A stretch of 64,000 nt of DNA, from positions 1-64,000 of the forward strand of contig JANQOK010000014.1 in assembly GCA_028289645.1 (NCBI GenBank), given 5' to 3'. Source of the stretch: Anderseniella sp. GTDB lineage: Bacteria; Pseudomonadota; Alphaproteobacteria; Rhizobiales; Aestuariivirgaceae. The notes under the pieces were generated by a model. The model did no database searches. It worked only from the letters and a program-made list of their open reading frames with translations, and had not been told where the DNA came from. This document shows, piece after piece, positions 46,443 to 55,609 of this stretch. The position numbers and the translations under genes are program-made. Numbering within the stretch: the first letter of the stretch is position 1; each line of letters opens with the position of its first letter.

Positions 46443-47417
46443 CTACTCAGGCCCGCTGCCCTGCCCTTTCTGATACGCAGCCACAACCATCTTTGCCATA
46501 GCTATGTCCTGGGCCGCGATGCCGGTCAGATCGGCAACTGTAATCTGATCATTCGCTGTCCGGCCCGGCGCACGCTGGTCCAGCACGGCGCCGAGTTCGA
46601 CAAGCCGATCAGATTCAACCAGTCCGGCGCGTATCGCCGTGGCCACCTCTCCGTGGTCCTCGCATTGCGAGGTGAGGTCGACGATCAGCCTGTCGGCCCC
46701 GGCAACCAGCTCAGTGTCCAGTTCCTGCTTGCCAGGAGCGTCAGCGCCGACGGCGGTGATGTGTGTGCCCGGCCGGATCCAGTTGTGCTCTATGATCGGC
46801 GTGCTCGAAGCCGTCGTCGTGATGATGGCATCTGAATTGCGGCATGCGCCGGCCAAATCTTCTGTGGCTGAAACGGTCAATCCCGAGCCCGAAAGGTCCT
46901 GCGCGACAAGTCCGGCCCGCTCGGCAGAACGTCCCCAGACCTGAAAACTCAGCCGCCTGCCGGCCATAAGCCTGGCGTGCGCCTCAATCTGACGGCGGGC
47001 CTGAACACCAGTCCCGACCACGGTTATCCGCTCGCAATCCGTTCGGCTCAACAGACGTGTCGCGACTGCCCCGCCGATTGCGGTACGGAAGTCTGTCATG
47101 CACATTTCATCATGCAGCACGGCCCTGACGGCACCGGTCCGGGCACACATGACCAGCGATATGCCGTTGCCGCTGGGCAGGCCTCGGGCTGCGTTGCCGT
47201 AGAAACCGGTCGCGACCTTGATCACGAAGACCGGATCTCCTTCGACATGCCCGTACTTGATGTGACAGTCACCGTCATGTTCGCGAAGCACAATGTGGCC
47301 CACCGGCGGCAGATTCACCTTGCCGAGACTGGCAGCCCGGTAGGCGTCTTCAATCTGTTCGGCTGCCAGGTCATAGTCCATCAGGGCTTCAATCTGCTGC
47401 CGTGCAAGAATGATCAT
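46443..47417 (-). CDS. Ornithine cyclodeaminase/mu-crystallin family protein
   Basis: A 324-residue NAD(P)-binding enzyme of the OCD/mu-crystallin family. Family pieces are GHIVLREHDGDCHIKYGHV, LHDEMCMTDFRTAIGGAVA, and the Rossmann motif VVGTGVQARRQIEA. Members include ornithine cyclodeaminase, alanine dehydrogenase and ketimine reductases, so the reaction is uncertain. The ATG at 47417 (MIILARQQIEAL) matches the family start. It is divergent from an aminotransferase gene, suggesting a joint role with an amino or imino acid. Confidence 0.85.
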   Translation of the reverse strand: MIILARQQIEALMDYDLAAEQIEDAYRAASLGKVNLPPVGHIVLREHDGDCHIKYGHVEGDPVFVIKVATGFYGNAARGLPSGNGISLVMCARTGAVRAVLHDEMCMTDFRTAIGGAVATRLLSRTDCERITVVGTGVQARRQIEAHARLMAGRRLSFQVWGRSAERAGLVAQDLSGSGLTVSATEDLAGACRNSDAIITTTASSTPIIEHNWIRPGTHITAVGADAPGKQELDTELVAGADRLIVDLTSQCEDHGEVATAIRAGLVESDRLVELGAVLDQRAPGRTANDQITVADLTGIAAQDIAMAKMVVAAYQKGQGSGPE

Positions 47418-47525
47418 ACTGGCTGCCCTCTGCCTTGTTTGCCACGTGCCCGTTGCCGCATTGCCGATCCTGCCGACCACCTATATCAACATCTTCAAAG
47501 TGAACAAGGCACGAGGCGGGCTGCG

Positions 47526-48662
47526 ATGACGACGTTACCGGATTTCAAACTGGAAACACATTTCTCCAGGTGGGAATTTCACGCCAGATACCACATGACG
47601 GCGTCAGATGCCGAGAGCATCTCAATGCGTGACCTGCTGGCCATGGCAACACCGGAAGAACGCGAGGAGTTTGACAACCTCTGGCTGGGGTATACGCAAA
47701 CCTTTGGCGCCCCCGACCTGCGCGAGGCGATAGCATCGACCTTTGAAGACCGCTCCGCGCAGGACGTGTTGTGTTTCGCCGGCGCCAGCGAAGGCATTTT
47801 TGCGGCCAACTCGGTGATCCTGGACAAAGACAGTCACGCCATTGTAGTGACCCCAAACTACCAATCCCACGAAACCCTGCCCGTCGCCATTTGCAGCGCA
47901 ACCGGCGTGCCGCTTGATCCCGATGACAACTGGTCTTTGGACATTGACCGGATCGCCGCTGCAATTCAGCCCAACACCAGATTGGTAACGATCAACTTCC
48001 CGCACAACCCCACCGGCGCCATCCTGCCGCTGGACCGCTACCATGCACTGGTTGACCTGTGCCGGAAGCACGGCATCTACATCCTGCACGACGAGATTTT
48101 CAACGGGCTCGGGCGCACCGGAACAGAACACTTGCCCTTCATCGCGGACATTTACGAGCGTGGGCTTTCACTTGGCGTCATGTCGAAGTCCTACGGGCTG
48201 CCTGGCCTGAGGATTGGCTGGATTGCCTGTCAGGATGCGGGGCTCATCGGCCAGATGGAGCGTATGAAGCACTACCTTTCGATCTGCAATTCCGGTCCCA
48301 GCGAGCGGCTGGCCAAGATCGCGCTCAATAACCGCGACCGGCTGCTGGCCAGAAACTGCGCCATCGTCGATGAAAACCTGCCCAAGTGGGAAACGTTCTT
48401 CGCCCGCTATCCGGACTTGTTTGACTGGCAGGCGCCTGATGGCTCGTGCATGGCCTTCCCGCGCTACAAAGGAGCCGAAGGTGTCGAGCAGTTCATCCGG
48501 TCACTGGTGGAGGAAAGCGGCGTGCTGCTGCTGCCCGGCAGCATCTACAATTCTGTACTGGGCGAGACACCGACCGACCGCTTTCGGCTCGGATTCGGCC
48601 GCAGCGGACTTGAAGAAGGGCTGGCAGCGCTGGATGCACACATCATGCGCAATCGAGGTTGA
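47526..48662 (+). CDS. PLP-dependent aminotransferase, class I/II
   Basis: A 378-residue fold-type I aminotransferase. Visible features are TINFPHNPTGAILP with the substrate-contacting Asn, LHDEIF, the PLP lysine in SKSYGLPGLRIGW and the C-terminal RFRLGFGR arginine. The ATG at 47526 follows a GAGGCGGG region; the frame is open far upstream on the opposite side of the OCD gene, which is antisense reading. Substrate unknown. It is divergent from the OCD-family gene 108 bases away. Confidence 0.87.
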   Translation: MTTLPDFKLETHFSRWEFHARYHMTASDAESISMRDLLAMATPEEREEFDNLWLGYTQTFGAPDLREAIASTFEDRSAQDVLCFAGASEGIFAANSVILDKDSHAIVVTPNYQSHETLPVAICSATGVPLDPDDNWSLDIDRIAAAIQPNTRLVTINFPHNPTGAILPLDRYHALVDLCRKHGIYILHDEIFNGLGRTGTEHLPFIADIYERGLSLGVMSKSYGLPGLRIGWIACQDAGLIGQMERMKHYLSICNSGPSERLAKIALNNRDRLLARNCAIVDENLPKWETFFARYPDLFDWQAPDGSCMAFPRYKGAEGVEQFIRSLVEESGVLLLPGSIYNSVLGETPTDRFRLGFGRSGLEEGLAALDAHIMRNRG

Positions 48663-48719
48663 CGGTCTTCAACAATGGACCGGCTCACCTTATTGCAAGT
48701 GTGCCGCATCACAGCACGA

Positions 48720-49658
48720 CTACAGCATCCGTCGCAACGCGCCGGCATAAATCCGCTTCCAGCCGCGGTGACTCGTAGTCAGGAACCAGGACTGCCTCAG
48801 GTCCCAGGCACTGTAGATATAGTCTTCCTGATCCGGTGATCCGAACTGCTCCATGCCGCTCAGCGTGTAGGGGGTCATTTCACTGAACCACACCTTGTCG
48901 CCCACACACATGAAGTCACATCTGATCTGATCGGTGTCCTTTACCAGCACTCTTGCATACTCAATGGCCCGGCCAAATCCCGAAGGCGGTTGCCAGTCAT
49001 CGGGAAGCCGGGGAATATCCTCCGGCTGCACCGGCACCCGGTTTCCATCCTGATCGAAGAACCCGCCTTGGCGCGGGCCATCTTTCCATCCGGTGACGCA
49101 CAACGCCGCCGCCGGCTCGCCGCCCGCCGAATACACCTCGATCATCACCGGAGGCGTGCCGCCCGATGCCGTAATAACCTCTTCAACGAACACCTTGCGT
49201 GGCACATTCCTGTACCCCCATTCCGCATTGCCCTGGCCATAAGGCCGCGACAGCCACCTCAGAAAGCTGGCTTCAATGGCCTTTCGGTCGACGGATTTTC
49301 CGTCAATCCGGACATTGTAGCTCGAACCGTTGCTCGCCTTGATAAATGCCGGGCGCATCAGAAGGTGATCTGGGATATCGCGCGCTGACTGGCCCTGCCA
49401 GAGTGTCTCGGGAACAAGCAGGTCGGGACAGTGATCGCGCACCCATTCCTTGCACGCCAGCTTGTCGCAAAACACCTGAAACAACGGATTGTGGTCAAAC
49501 GCCTTGCGCCAGAAAAACTTGTCATTCTGGCTCGCCGGCGGACACAGCTGCGGCCAGCGGCCGACCTGACGTCGGAAACTGAAAACGACCCGCCAGTGTC
49601 GCACAACCATTGCCGCGTTCGCCGCCTTGACGACCAGGCGGTCCAAAATCCTGCCCAA
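48720..49658 (-). CDS. TupA-like ATP-grasp protein, copy 2
   Basis: A 312-residue protein of the TupA-like ATP-grasp family. Landmarks are DKFFWRKAFDHNPLFQ, DKLACKEWVRDHCP, FIKASNGSSYNVRIDGK, NVPRKVFVEEV and MTPYTLSGM. TupA takes part in building teichuronopeptide, a cell-surface polymer, and relatives are found in capsule and glycan clusters; the joining reaction here is unknown. It starts with TTG preceded by AAGGA. Its closest visible relative is the next upstream gene at 49774, so it arose by tandem duplication. Confidence 0.82.
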   Translation of the reverse strand: MGRILDRLVVKAANAAMVVRHWRVVFSFRRQVGRWPQLCPPASQNDKFFWRKAFDHNPLFQVFCDKLACKEWVRDHCPDLLVPETLWQGQSARDIPDHLLMRPAFIKASNGSSYNVRIDGKSVDRKAIEASFLRWLSRPYGQGNAEWGYRNVPRKVFVEEVITASGGTPPVMIEVYSAGGEPAAALCVTGWKDGPRQGGFFDQDGNRVPVQPEDIPRLPDDWQPPSGFGRAIEYARVLVKDTDQIRCDFMCVGDKVWFSEMTPYTLSGMEQFGSPDQEDYIYSAWDLRQSWFLTTSHRGWKRIYAGALRRML

Positions 49659-49773
49659 CCCAATTCCTTCAGACTTGCAGTTACAAGATATCTGCGGACC
49701 AGCATGCTCCCCGCCGCAACCATAGCGCGGATTGACAGATCAATTTAACCCCCTATCAGGTCAATCGGCTGCA

Positions 49774-50730
49774 TCAGATGGCAGGCTGCTTATCCAGCAC
49801 GCGGCATAGCGCGCTTGCATAAATCCGCTTCCAGCCTTTGTGCCGCGTGCGCAGGAACCATGAACGCCTCAGATCCCAACCGCCGTAAATCTGCATCTCT
49901 TCGCTCAAGTTGTCGAAACTGCCCAACCCACTCAGGGGATAAGGTGTCATTTCGCTGAACCAGATTTTGTCACCTACGCACAGGAAGTCGCTCCTTATCT
50001 GATCGGTATCATGCACAAGAGCTCTCGAATACCCGATCACCCTGTCGAGACTTGAAGGTGGTTGCCAGCCGTCAGGCAATCCGTCGAGATCATCCGGTTG
50101 TTGCGACACCCTGGAGCCATCCGGATTGAAAAACGAACCCCGGCGCTCGCCGTCCTTCCAACCGGTAATACAGAAGACAGCCGCCGGCTTGCCGGCAACC
50201 GTATAGACATTGGTCATCACCGGAGCTGCTCCGCTTGGAGTTGACACGATCTCCTCTACGAAAACCGTGCGTGGCACGTTTTTGTATCCCCACTCGGCAT
50301 TTCCCTGCCCGTAGGGGCGCGACAGCCATTTGGAAAACTTGCTTTCAACAAGGTCGCGGTCGACAGTCTTTCCATCTATCCGGATATTGTAACTCGAACC
50401 GTTGTTCGCCTTGATGAACGCCGGCTGCGTCAACAGGTCGTCCGGTATATCGCGTGCTGATACGCCTTGCCACAGCGTCGCAGGTATCAGCACCTCTGGA
50501 CAACGTTGCCGGACCCACTCCTTGGACGCCAGTTTGTCGCAATACACTTCAAACAGGGGGTTGTGATCAAACACCTTGCGCCAGAAAAACTTGTCATTGT
50601 GCCTCAGCGGCGGACACAATTGCGGCCATCGCCCGACATGACGGCGGAAATTGATGCTCGCCCGGCAATGCCGCACAACCATCGCAGTACCCGCTGCCCT
50701 CACGATCAGTCGGTCCAGCCAGTCACTCAC
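49774..50730 (-). CDS. TupA-like ATP-grasp protein, copy 1
   Basis: A 318-residue paralogue of the gene at 48720, similar over the whole length by eye. They share DKFFWRK.FDHNPLF, KEWVR..CP, FIKA.NGSSYN and SRPYGQGNAEWGY. The frame opens with GTG at 50730, without an obvious ribosome site. It lies 115 bases before its sister on the same strand, so the two are likely co-transcribed. No glycosyltransferase or export genes are adjacent. The family suggests ATP-dependent ligation in surface-polymer synthesis. Confidence 0.82.
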   Translation of the reverse strand: MSDWLDRLIVRAAGTAMVVRHCRASINFRRHVGRWPQLCPPLRHNDKFFWRKVFDHNPLFEVYCDKLASKEWVRQRCPEVLIPATLWQGVSARDIPDDLLTQPAFIKANNGSSYNIRIDGKTVDRDLVESKFSKWLSRPYGQGNAEWGYKNVPRTVFVEEIVSTPSGAAPVMTNVYTVAGKPAAVFCITGWKDGERRGSFFNPDGSRVSQQPDDLDGLPDGWQPPSSLDRVIGYSRALVHDTDQIRSDFLCVGDKIWFSEMTPYPLSGLGSFDNLSEEMQIYGGWDLRRSWFLRTRHKGWKRIYASALCRVLDKQPAI

Positions 50731-50863
50731 TCAAATGCTCCCAGCGCGATGTGAACCCGGCCTTTTGCCGCCAACTCCTCCAATTGCAGGATGCAGCACA
50801 CCACGGTCATTGCCGCAAGGACGCATTGACTGCGTCCATATATGGAACCGCCATCTAACGGAG

Positions 50864-51175
50864 CTATCGATTGTCATCCGGCACGAACCTGGGCCATACG
50901 ATGCAGCAGCATACGTACAGGAAGGCCTTGGCCAACCGGTCGCAGTTGGTCCGCTCCTCATCCACCTGCCACAACTCGGACAGCCGATCGTCACCATGCT
51001 CGAACCACAACACCGGCAACAGGACAAGCCCGCTCAGAACGGCTATGCCGCTCAGGGGGTGGACATCAAACACGCCAAAATGCTTGAAAACACCAGTGCC
51101 GATCAGCAGCAGGCCACCGTACAGAGCATACTTCCATACCATAAAGTACAGCACTCCACTCGGCACGGTCGGCAT
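50864..51175 (-). CDS. Small hypothetical membrane protein
   Basis: A 103-residue protein with three hydrophobic spans (near residues 8-27, 38-58 and 84-97). The ATG at 51175 has AAAGGA six bases upstream; a TTG at 51193 overlaps that ribosome site and is rejected. It lies 133 bases upstream of the TupA-like pair on the same strand. No family recognised. Confidence 0.65.
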   Translation of the reverse strand: MPTVPSGVLYFMVWKYALYGGLLLIGTGVFKHFGVFDVHPLSGIAVLSGLVLLPVLWFEHGDDRLSELWQVDEERTNCDRLAKAFLYVCCCIVWPRFVPDDNR

Positions 51176-51433
51176 CTGATATCCTTTCCGCAATCAGCTG
51201 AAACACGCCGTCCAGTCAAACCAGGTCGCTTCTATAGATATATGTGCACAATTCCTGATAACAACCGCTGCTGCGGTCGCTGACGCAGCGCCGCAATATC
51301 TTTCAGTAGCATCGCTATGGATTTCACCAATTGACCCGGCGCAAGTCCGCAGCAGTGCTTGGCCTCGGTCGGCACGGATCCGGTTAAGCCCGGACTCTGC
51401 TTTGCAAACCCGATCAGACCGGCCCGAGGCGAC

Positions 51434-51889
51434 CTATTTGGGTGCCAGTGGCGTTTCCTGGTAAAGCCGTTGCACCCATTTGCCATCACGCTGAACCCAG
51501 ATCTGGGTTGCCAGAACCCGTTCCGGCAGGGTCTTGCCATGAAACGTGCCCTGGTTCTCAACATAGTAGGTGCGCATGTATACCCCCGGTCCGAGCTTGA
51601 CCAGTTGATGGTCTTCCACCTTGGCGGAGCGGATATCGAGATTCTCGATGGCGTCGGGAAGGTACTCGCTGACCGGGCTCACCCCGGTGTAGGTGGTCAC
51701 CACCAGGTGGTCCGGTGCGAAAAAGGTTTTGATCTCGTCAAAATCCTGGCGCGCGAATGCTGCACCGATTTCGTCGATGGCCTCCTGGATCGGGGACGGA
51801 GAGTTGGCCTGCACCGAGTGCAGCAAGGCGAAAACAACACCTGCCCCCAGTGCGCCGGTGAACGCCATCCGCCTGACTAGTCTTTTCAT
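51434..51889 (-). CDS. Exported SnoaL/DUF4440-like (NTF2-fold) protein
   Basis: A 151-residue protein with an N-terminal signal or anchor (MKRLVRRMAFTGALGAGVVF) and a domain of the NTF2-like type: IQEAIDEIGAAFARQDFDEI, FFAPDHLVVTTY, then strands ending in WVQRDGKWVQRLYQE. Small NTF2-like proteins of this type bind or turn over unknown ligands. It lies 30 bases after the ThDP-enzyme gene on the same strand and could belong to that operon. The 258 bases after it hold no recognised gene. Confidence 0.72.
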   Translation of the reverse strand: MKRLVRRMAFTGALGAGVVFALLHSVQANSPSPIQEAIDEIGAAFARQDFDEIKTFFAPDHLVVTTYTGVSPVSEYLPDAIENLDIRSAKVEDHQLVKLGPGVYMRTYYVENQGTFHGKTLPERVLATQIWVQRDGKWVQRLYQETPLAPK

Positions 51890-51919
51890 GGAACAACCTC
51901 GTTTAGGACTATCACCTGT

Positions 51920-53524
51920 TCAGTGAGCGGCGCCGGCAGGAGCCGGAACACCTTCAATAACCACATTCACACACGCCACCTTGCCGCTGCGCACGGCGCG
52001 TTCCAGTGCCTCGTCCAGATCGGCGAGGTCGGTGACGTACTCGCCATGGCCTCCCAAAGCCCTGACGGCCTGATCGTAACGCGCATTGCTCAGCGTACAC
52101 CCTATCAGCCGCTCGGGTCCATAGTCACGCATCTGAATAAGATGCTCAGCATTCCAGCGCCCGTCATTGCCTATAACCACCACAAACGGGGTGTCTTCGC
52201 GAACTGCCGTTTCAAACTCTGCCAGGTGGAAACCGACAGTTCCGTCACCCATCAGGGCAAATACCACTGCCCCAGGCTTCGCCAGCTTTGCGGCAATCCC
52301 GTAGCACAGTCCGCCGCCAATCGCCCCGCCGGGGCCGTTGATGATCCTGTGAGTTGCGCTGGTTACAGCCTGCGACCACTGCCCGAACTCCCCGCCGTCA
52401 CTGATGACCACGCTTTCAGCTGCAGCATCCACCTGCCGCTGCACGGCGGCACACAATGCAGCCGGATGGACGCCGGCCGCGGAGCGTACATCGCTTTCCG
52501 AGTAGCTTCGCGCGGCGATATAACCGGCTACTTCGCTGCGCCACGCGTTGCGCTCAGTGTTCCCGGGCCCCTCCTTGATCAGGAATTCCACCACAGCCTT
52601 GGGATCTGCGGCGATGGCCAGATCCAGGCGGTCGGCCAGGTTCAGTCTGGCCCGGTCGCACTCTGCCGCCTCGGCATCGATAACGATCCACCGGCATGTC
52701 GGCAGACACATGTCTGTGCTGCCAAAGCCAAGCGCGAAATCCACCCGCTTGCCGAGGCTGACAACCAGATCGGCCTTTGCCATCGCCTTTGCAAAATCGC
52801 CCAGCGCCGGATCTCTCAGACCGCGCGGGCTTTCCATCGCCACCACAGGTGCATCCACCGCATCAGCCAGCGCGGCAAGCCGTGCACCATATCGTGTCGG
52901 GCTCATTGCAGGCCCGCCCACGAGCAATGGTTGACTGGCAGATGCCAGCGCTTCGACAAGCAACTGCGCCTGATCCGGCACTGGTCCGCGATTCTGCAAT
53001 GGATATGCAGGCACTGCTGCATCGGCCACACCCGCCTCCAGCACATCCACCGGCAACGCCATGTGCACCGGCCCCGGTCTGCCGGACAGGGCAACCTGAA
53101 CCGCCCTGGCCGCATCTTGCCCCATGGTGCCTGGATCAGTTGCCCGCAAGGAGAGCTTGGTCACCGGTGCCGTCATGGCCACCTGGTTCAGTTCCTGGAA
53201 CGCTCCGCGGCCATCCTGTGCCAGCGGCGAGTCTCCGGTCAGAAACAGCACCGGGGTCTCAGACTGGCGGGCAGTGTACAGCGGCCCAAGTGCGTTGGTC
53301 GCGCCGGGCGCTGCGGTGACCAGACAGACACCAATGCCGCCGGTCAACTGCGCCCAGGCGTCAGCCATGAACACACAGGCCGCTTCATGGCGGGCGTGCA
53401 CGATCTCGATGTTGACATCCAGGAACGCGTCATAGACCGGCATGATCTGATTGCCGGATAAGGAAAACACCCTGGTAACGCCGGCAGCGGCAAGCGTTTG
53501 CGCCAGAAGGTCAGCACCTCGCAT
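51920..53524 (-). CDS. Thiamine-diphosphate-dependent enzyme (acetolactate synthase large-subunit-like)
   Basis: A 534-residue ThDP enzyme with the three usual domains. The N-terminal pyrimidine domain has the catalytic glutamate E47 in VHARHEAAC. The central domain starts after about residue 180. The C-terminal cofactor motif is MGDGTVGFHLAEFETA..VIGNDGRWNAE. It is not linked to a small regulatory subunit (IlvH), so valine synthesis is unlikely. Its start lies 15 bases after the TctA gene, so it probably acts on the carboxylate brought in by that transporter, as a decarboxylase or a carboligase/lyase; which one cannot be read. Confidence 0.83.
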   Translation of the reverse strand: MRGADLLAQTLAAAGVTRVFSLSGNQIMPVYDAFLDVNIEIVHARHEAACVFMADAWAQLTGGIGVCLVTAAPGATNALGPLYTARQSETPVLFLTGDSPLAQDGRGAFQELNQVAMTAPVTKLSLRATDPGTMGQDAARAVQVALSGRPGPVHMALPVDVLEAGVADAAVPAYPLQNRGPVPDQAQLLVEALASASQPLLVGGPAMSPTRYGARLAALADAVDAPVVAMESPRGLRDPALGDFAKAMAKADLVVSLGKRVDFALGFGSTDMCLPTCRWIVIDAEAAECDRARLNLADRLDLAIAADPKAVVEFLIKEGPGNTERNAWRSEVAGYIAARSYSESDVRSAAGVHPAALCAAVQRQVDAAAESVVISDGGEFGQWSQAVTSATHRIINGPGGAIGGGLCYGIAAKLAKPGAVVFALMGDGTVGFHLAEFETAVREDTPFVVVIGNDGRWNAEHLIQMRDYGPERLIGCTLSNARYDQAVRALGGHGEYVTDLADLDEALERAVRSGKVACVNVVIEGVPAPAGAAH

Positions 53525-53539
53525 TTTTGGTTCCCTTGA

Positions 53540-55048
53540 TCAAGGCTGAGATGTACCGGTGGCCTGGTGCCGGGTGGCCCTGATGCCGGCGCGGACAATG
53601 GCGAAAACTGTGATGGCAGTGAGCGTCCAGAAGAACCAGGTGATGGGCCCGCGGAACAGCACCCATCCGGAGCTGCCCGACATCAGCATCGACTGGCGGA
53701 AGTTGTCTTCCAGCAACGGGCCCAGAATGAACGCGATCAGGAACGGCGCAGCCGGCACCTTGTAGCGCATCATGACAAAGCCGACGCCGCCCATGGCAAA
53801 CATAACGCCAACATCGAAAATGTTGTTGTTGACGGCAAACACACCATAGATGCACAGGATCAGCACCGCGGGAAACAGCACGCCGCGCGGAATGTCGGCC
53901 ACGTATTTGAACCCTCTGATGGCCACCGAACCGAGGAAAAACAGGAAGATCGAGCTCACGATCAAGCCGATGAACAACCCGTAGATGATGTCCACGTTGA
54001 GGACGAACATCATCGGTCCGGGCTGCAATCCGTGGATCATGAAGGCGCCCATGATGATCGCGGTAATCACATCGCCCGGCACGCCAAGCGCCAACAGCGG
54101 GATCAGCGTTGCACCGGCAACACCGTTATTGCCGGCTTCAGACGCCGCCACGCCTTCTATCTCGCCATTGCCGAAGTTTTCCTTGTTGGGCGATTTGCGC
54201 CGCGCTTCGGAGTAGGACAGAAAGGCCGACGGGGCGGCGCCGATGCCTGGTATCGAGCCCAGAAACACGCCGATGAAACTGCCCCGTACGATCGATTTGA
54301 AGGACCGTCTGTATTCCTGGAATGTCACCTTGTTTCTGCCGAGGCTGCGGGCCACCCCGTCTTGGGAGGCAGGATTCCAGACCATGCTCAGGATTTCGGG
54401 GATTGCGAACAGGCCGATCAGCACCGCGATGAAATTCAGGCCGCCCATCATGTTCGGATTTTCGAAGGTGAAGCGGTTGGTGCCGTACACCAGGTCCAGC
54501 CCGATCGTTGCCAGCAACAGGCCCAGCATTGCCGACAGCCCGCCGCGCAACAGGCTGTCACCCGATACGCCGGCGATGATGGTCAGCGAAAACAGGATCA
54601 GCGTGAAGAACTCCGGCGGGCCGAAACTGAGCGCAAATGACGCCAGAAATCCGGCAAAGAAAATCAGGGCCAGATTGCTTATTAGGTCTGCCGTGCACGA
54701 GGCCCACAGCGCCATCCCCAGGGCTTTGCCAGCCTGGCCTTTCTCCGCCATCGGATAACCGTCCAGCACCGTCGCTGACGATGCCGGCGTCCCCGGTGTC
54801 TTGATCAGGATGGCCGGGATCGATCCGCCAAAAATGCCACCCTTGTACACCCCCAACAGCAACAGGATGCCGGTGATCGGTGTCATGGAAAACGTGAACG
54901 GCAGGGTCAGGGCAACTGCCATTGTGGCGGACATGCCGGGTATGGCGCCGCCGATCACGCCGATGGCGACACCAAGCGCCAGCGCCAGAAACGCCTCGAC
55001 ATTGCTGACCAGTTGCAGGCCGGCCAGAAGGCTGTCGATAAAGCTCAT
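53540..55048 (-). CDS. Tripartite tricarboxylate transporter large permease, TctA family
   Basis: A 502-residue membrane protein with about 11 or 12 spans. Hallmarks are GVAIGVIGGAIPGMSATMAV, GVYKGGIFGGSIPAILIKTP near the N terminus and GSFIGVFLGSIPGIGAAPSA in the second half. It moves a carboxylate captured by the TctC-type protein. The ATG overlaps the small permease gene by four bases. Confidence 0.93.
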   Translation of the reverse strand: MSFIDSLLAGLQLVSNVEAFLALALGVAIGVIGGAIPGMSATMAVALTLPFTFSMTPITGILLLLGVYKGGIFGGSIPAILIKTPGTPASSATVLDGYPMAEKGQAGKALGMALWASCTADLISNLALIFFAGFLASFALSFGPPEFFTLILFSLTIIAGVSGDSLLRGGLSAMLGLLLATIGLDLVYGTNRFTFENPNMMGGLNFIAVLIGLFAIPEILSMVWNPASQDGVARSLGRNKVTFQEYRRSFKSIVRGSFIGVFLGSIPGIGAAPSAFLSYSEARRKSPNKENFGNGEIEGVAASEAGNNGVAGATLIPLLALGVPGDVITAIIMGAFMIHGLQPGPMMFVLNVDIIYGLFIGLIVSSIFLFFLGSVAIRGFKYVADIPRGVLFPAVLILCIYGVFAVNNNIFDVGVMFAMGGVGFVMMRYKVPAAPFLIAFILGPLLEDNFRQSMLMSGSSGWVLFRGPITWFFWTLTAITVFAIVRAGIRATRHQATGTSQP

Positions 55049-55536
55049 GGCAGCCTCACGAAGTCACCCTGGGGAACGGCGACCCCGGCAATGTGGGCAA
55101 AAAACACATACAGCACCAACGGGATCACGACGGCGCAGACCAGCGCCGAGCGCGGGTGTTTTGTCTTCACCAGAAATGCCGTGGCGGCAAATGTCAGCAT
55201 GGCGGTCCCCACCAGGCCGAGCCGCGGCATGACCAGCACCGATGCAATCATGATCACGGCCATGATGGCCAGGCGCGTGAAGGCTGCCGGCCTGTCGTCA
55301 ACGTCGGATGCATCAGGTTTTTCCGGTCTCGGCCGGGCAATCGACGTGACGATGAGCCCTGCCCCGATAAGCCCGGTGAGTGCTGCCAGGACGTTGGGCC
55401 AGAACAGCGGTGACAGGATAACATTCGGAACATTGCTGGGGCTGGACACCCAGAACGGAATTGCAACGGCTATCAGGAACACAGATGCGGCGATGGCGCC
55501 GATACCCAGTTGTATCTGGATGCTTCTGTCTTCCAT
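55045..55536 (-). CDS. Tripartite tricarboxylate transporter small permease, TctB family
   Basis: A 163-residue membrane protein with four or five spans, the usual small subunit. Its stop overlaps tctA (ATGA). A hairpin lies between it and the binding-protein gene upstream. Confidence 0.9.
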   Translation of the reverse strand: MEDRSIQIQLGIGAIAASVFLIAVAIPFWVSSPSNVPNVILSPLFWPNVLAALTGLIGAGLIVTSIARPRPEKPDASDVDDRPAAFTRLAIMAVIMIASVLVMPRLGLVGTAMLTFAATAFLVKTKHPRSALVCAVVIPLVLYVFFAHIAGVAVPQGDFVRLP

Positions 55537-55557
55537 GGCCGCCTCCGGTCTTGAGAA

Positions 55558-55584
55558 GACGCCGGACTCTGAAAGTCCGGCGTC
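55558..55584 (-). other. Perfect hairpin between the TctC and TctB genes
   Basis: GACGCCGGACT and AGTCCGGCGTC form an 11-bp perfect stem with a 5-base loop. It begins 26 bases after the TctC stop and has only a short T-rich tail. It probably ends or protects most transcripts after the binding-protein gene, giving more binding protein than permease. Confidence 0.7.
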
Positions 55585-55609
55585 CGTACTGGCTCGATGG
55601 TAAGGAAGA

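Noticed and set aside
46977-47525. N-terminal extension of the aminotransferase by 183 codons
   Set aside because: Runs antisense through the OCD-family gene. The aminotransferase fold begins at 47526.
51923-53461. 512-codon open frame opposite the ThDP enzyme gene
   Set aside because: Almost exactly mirrors the real gene, and its translation (rich in His, Arg, Cys and Gln) has no recognisable domain.
53567-54640. 357-codon + strand frame opposite the TctA gene
   Set aside because: Strongly charged, low-complexity translation typical of an antisense frame. The TctA reading has full family motifs.
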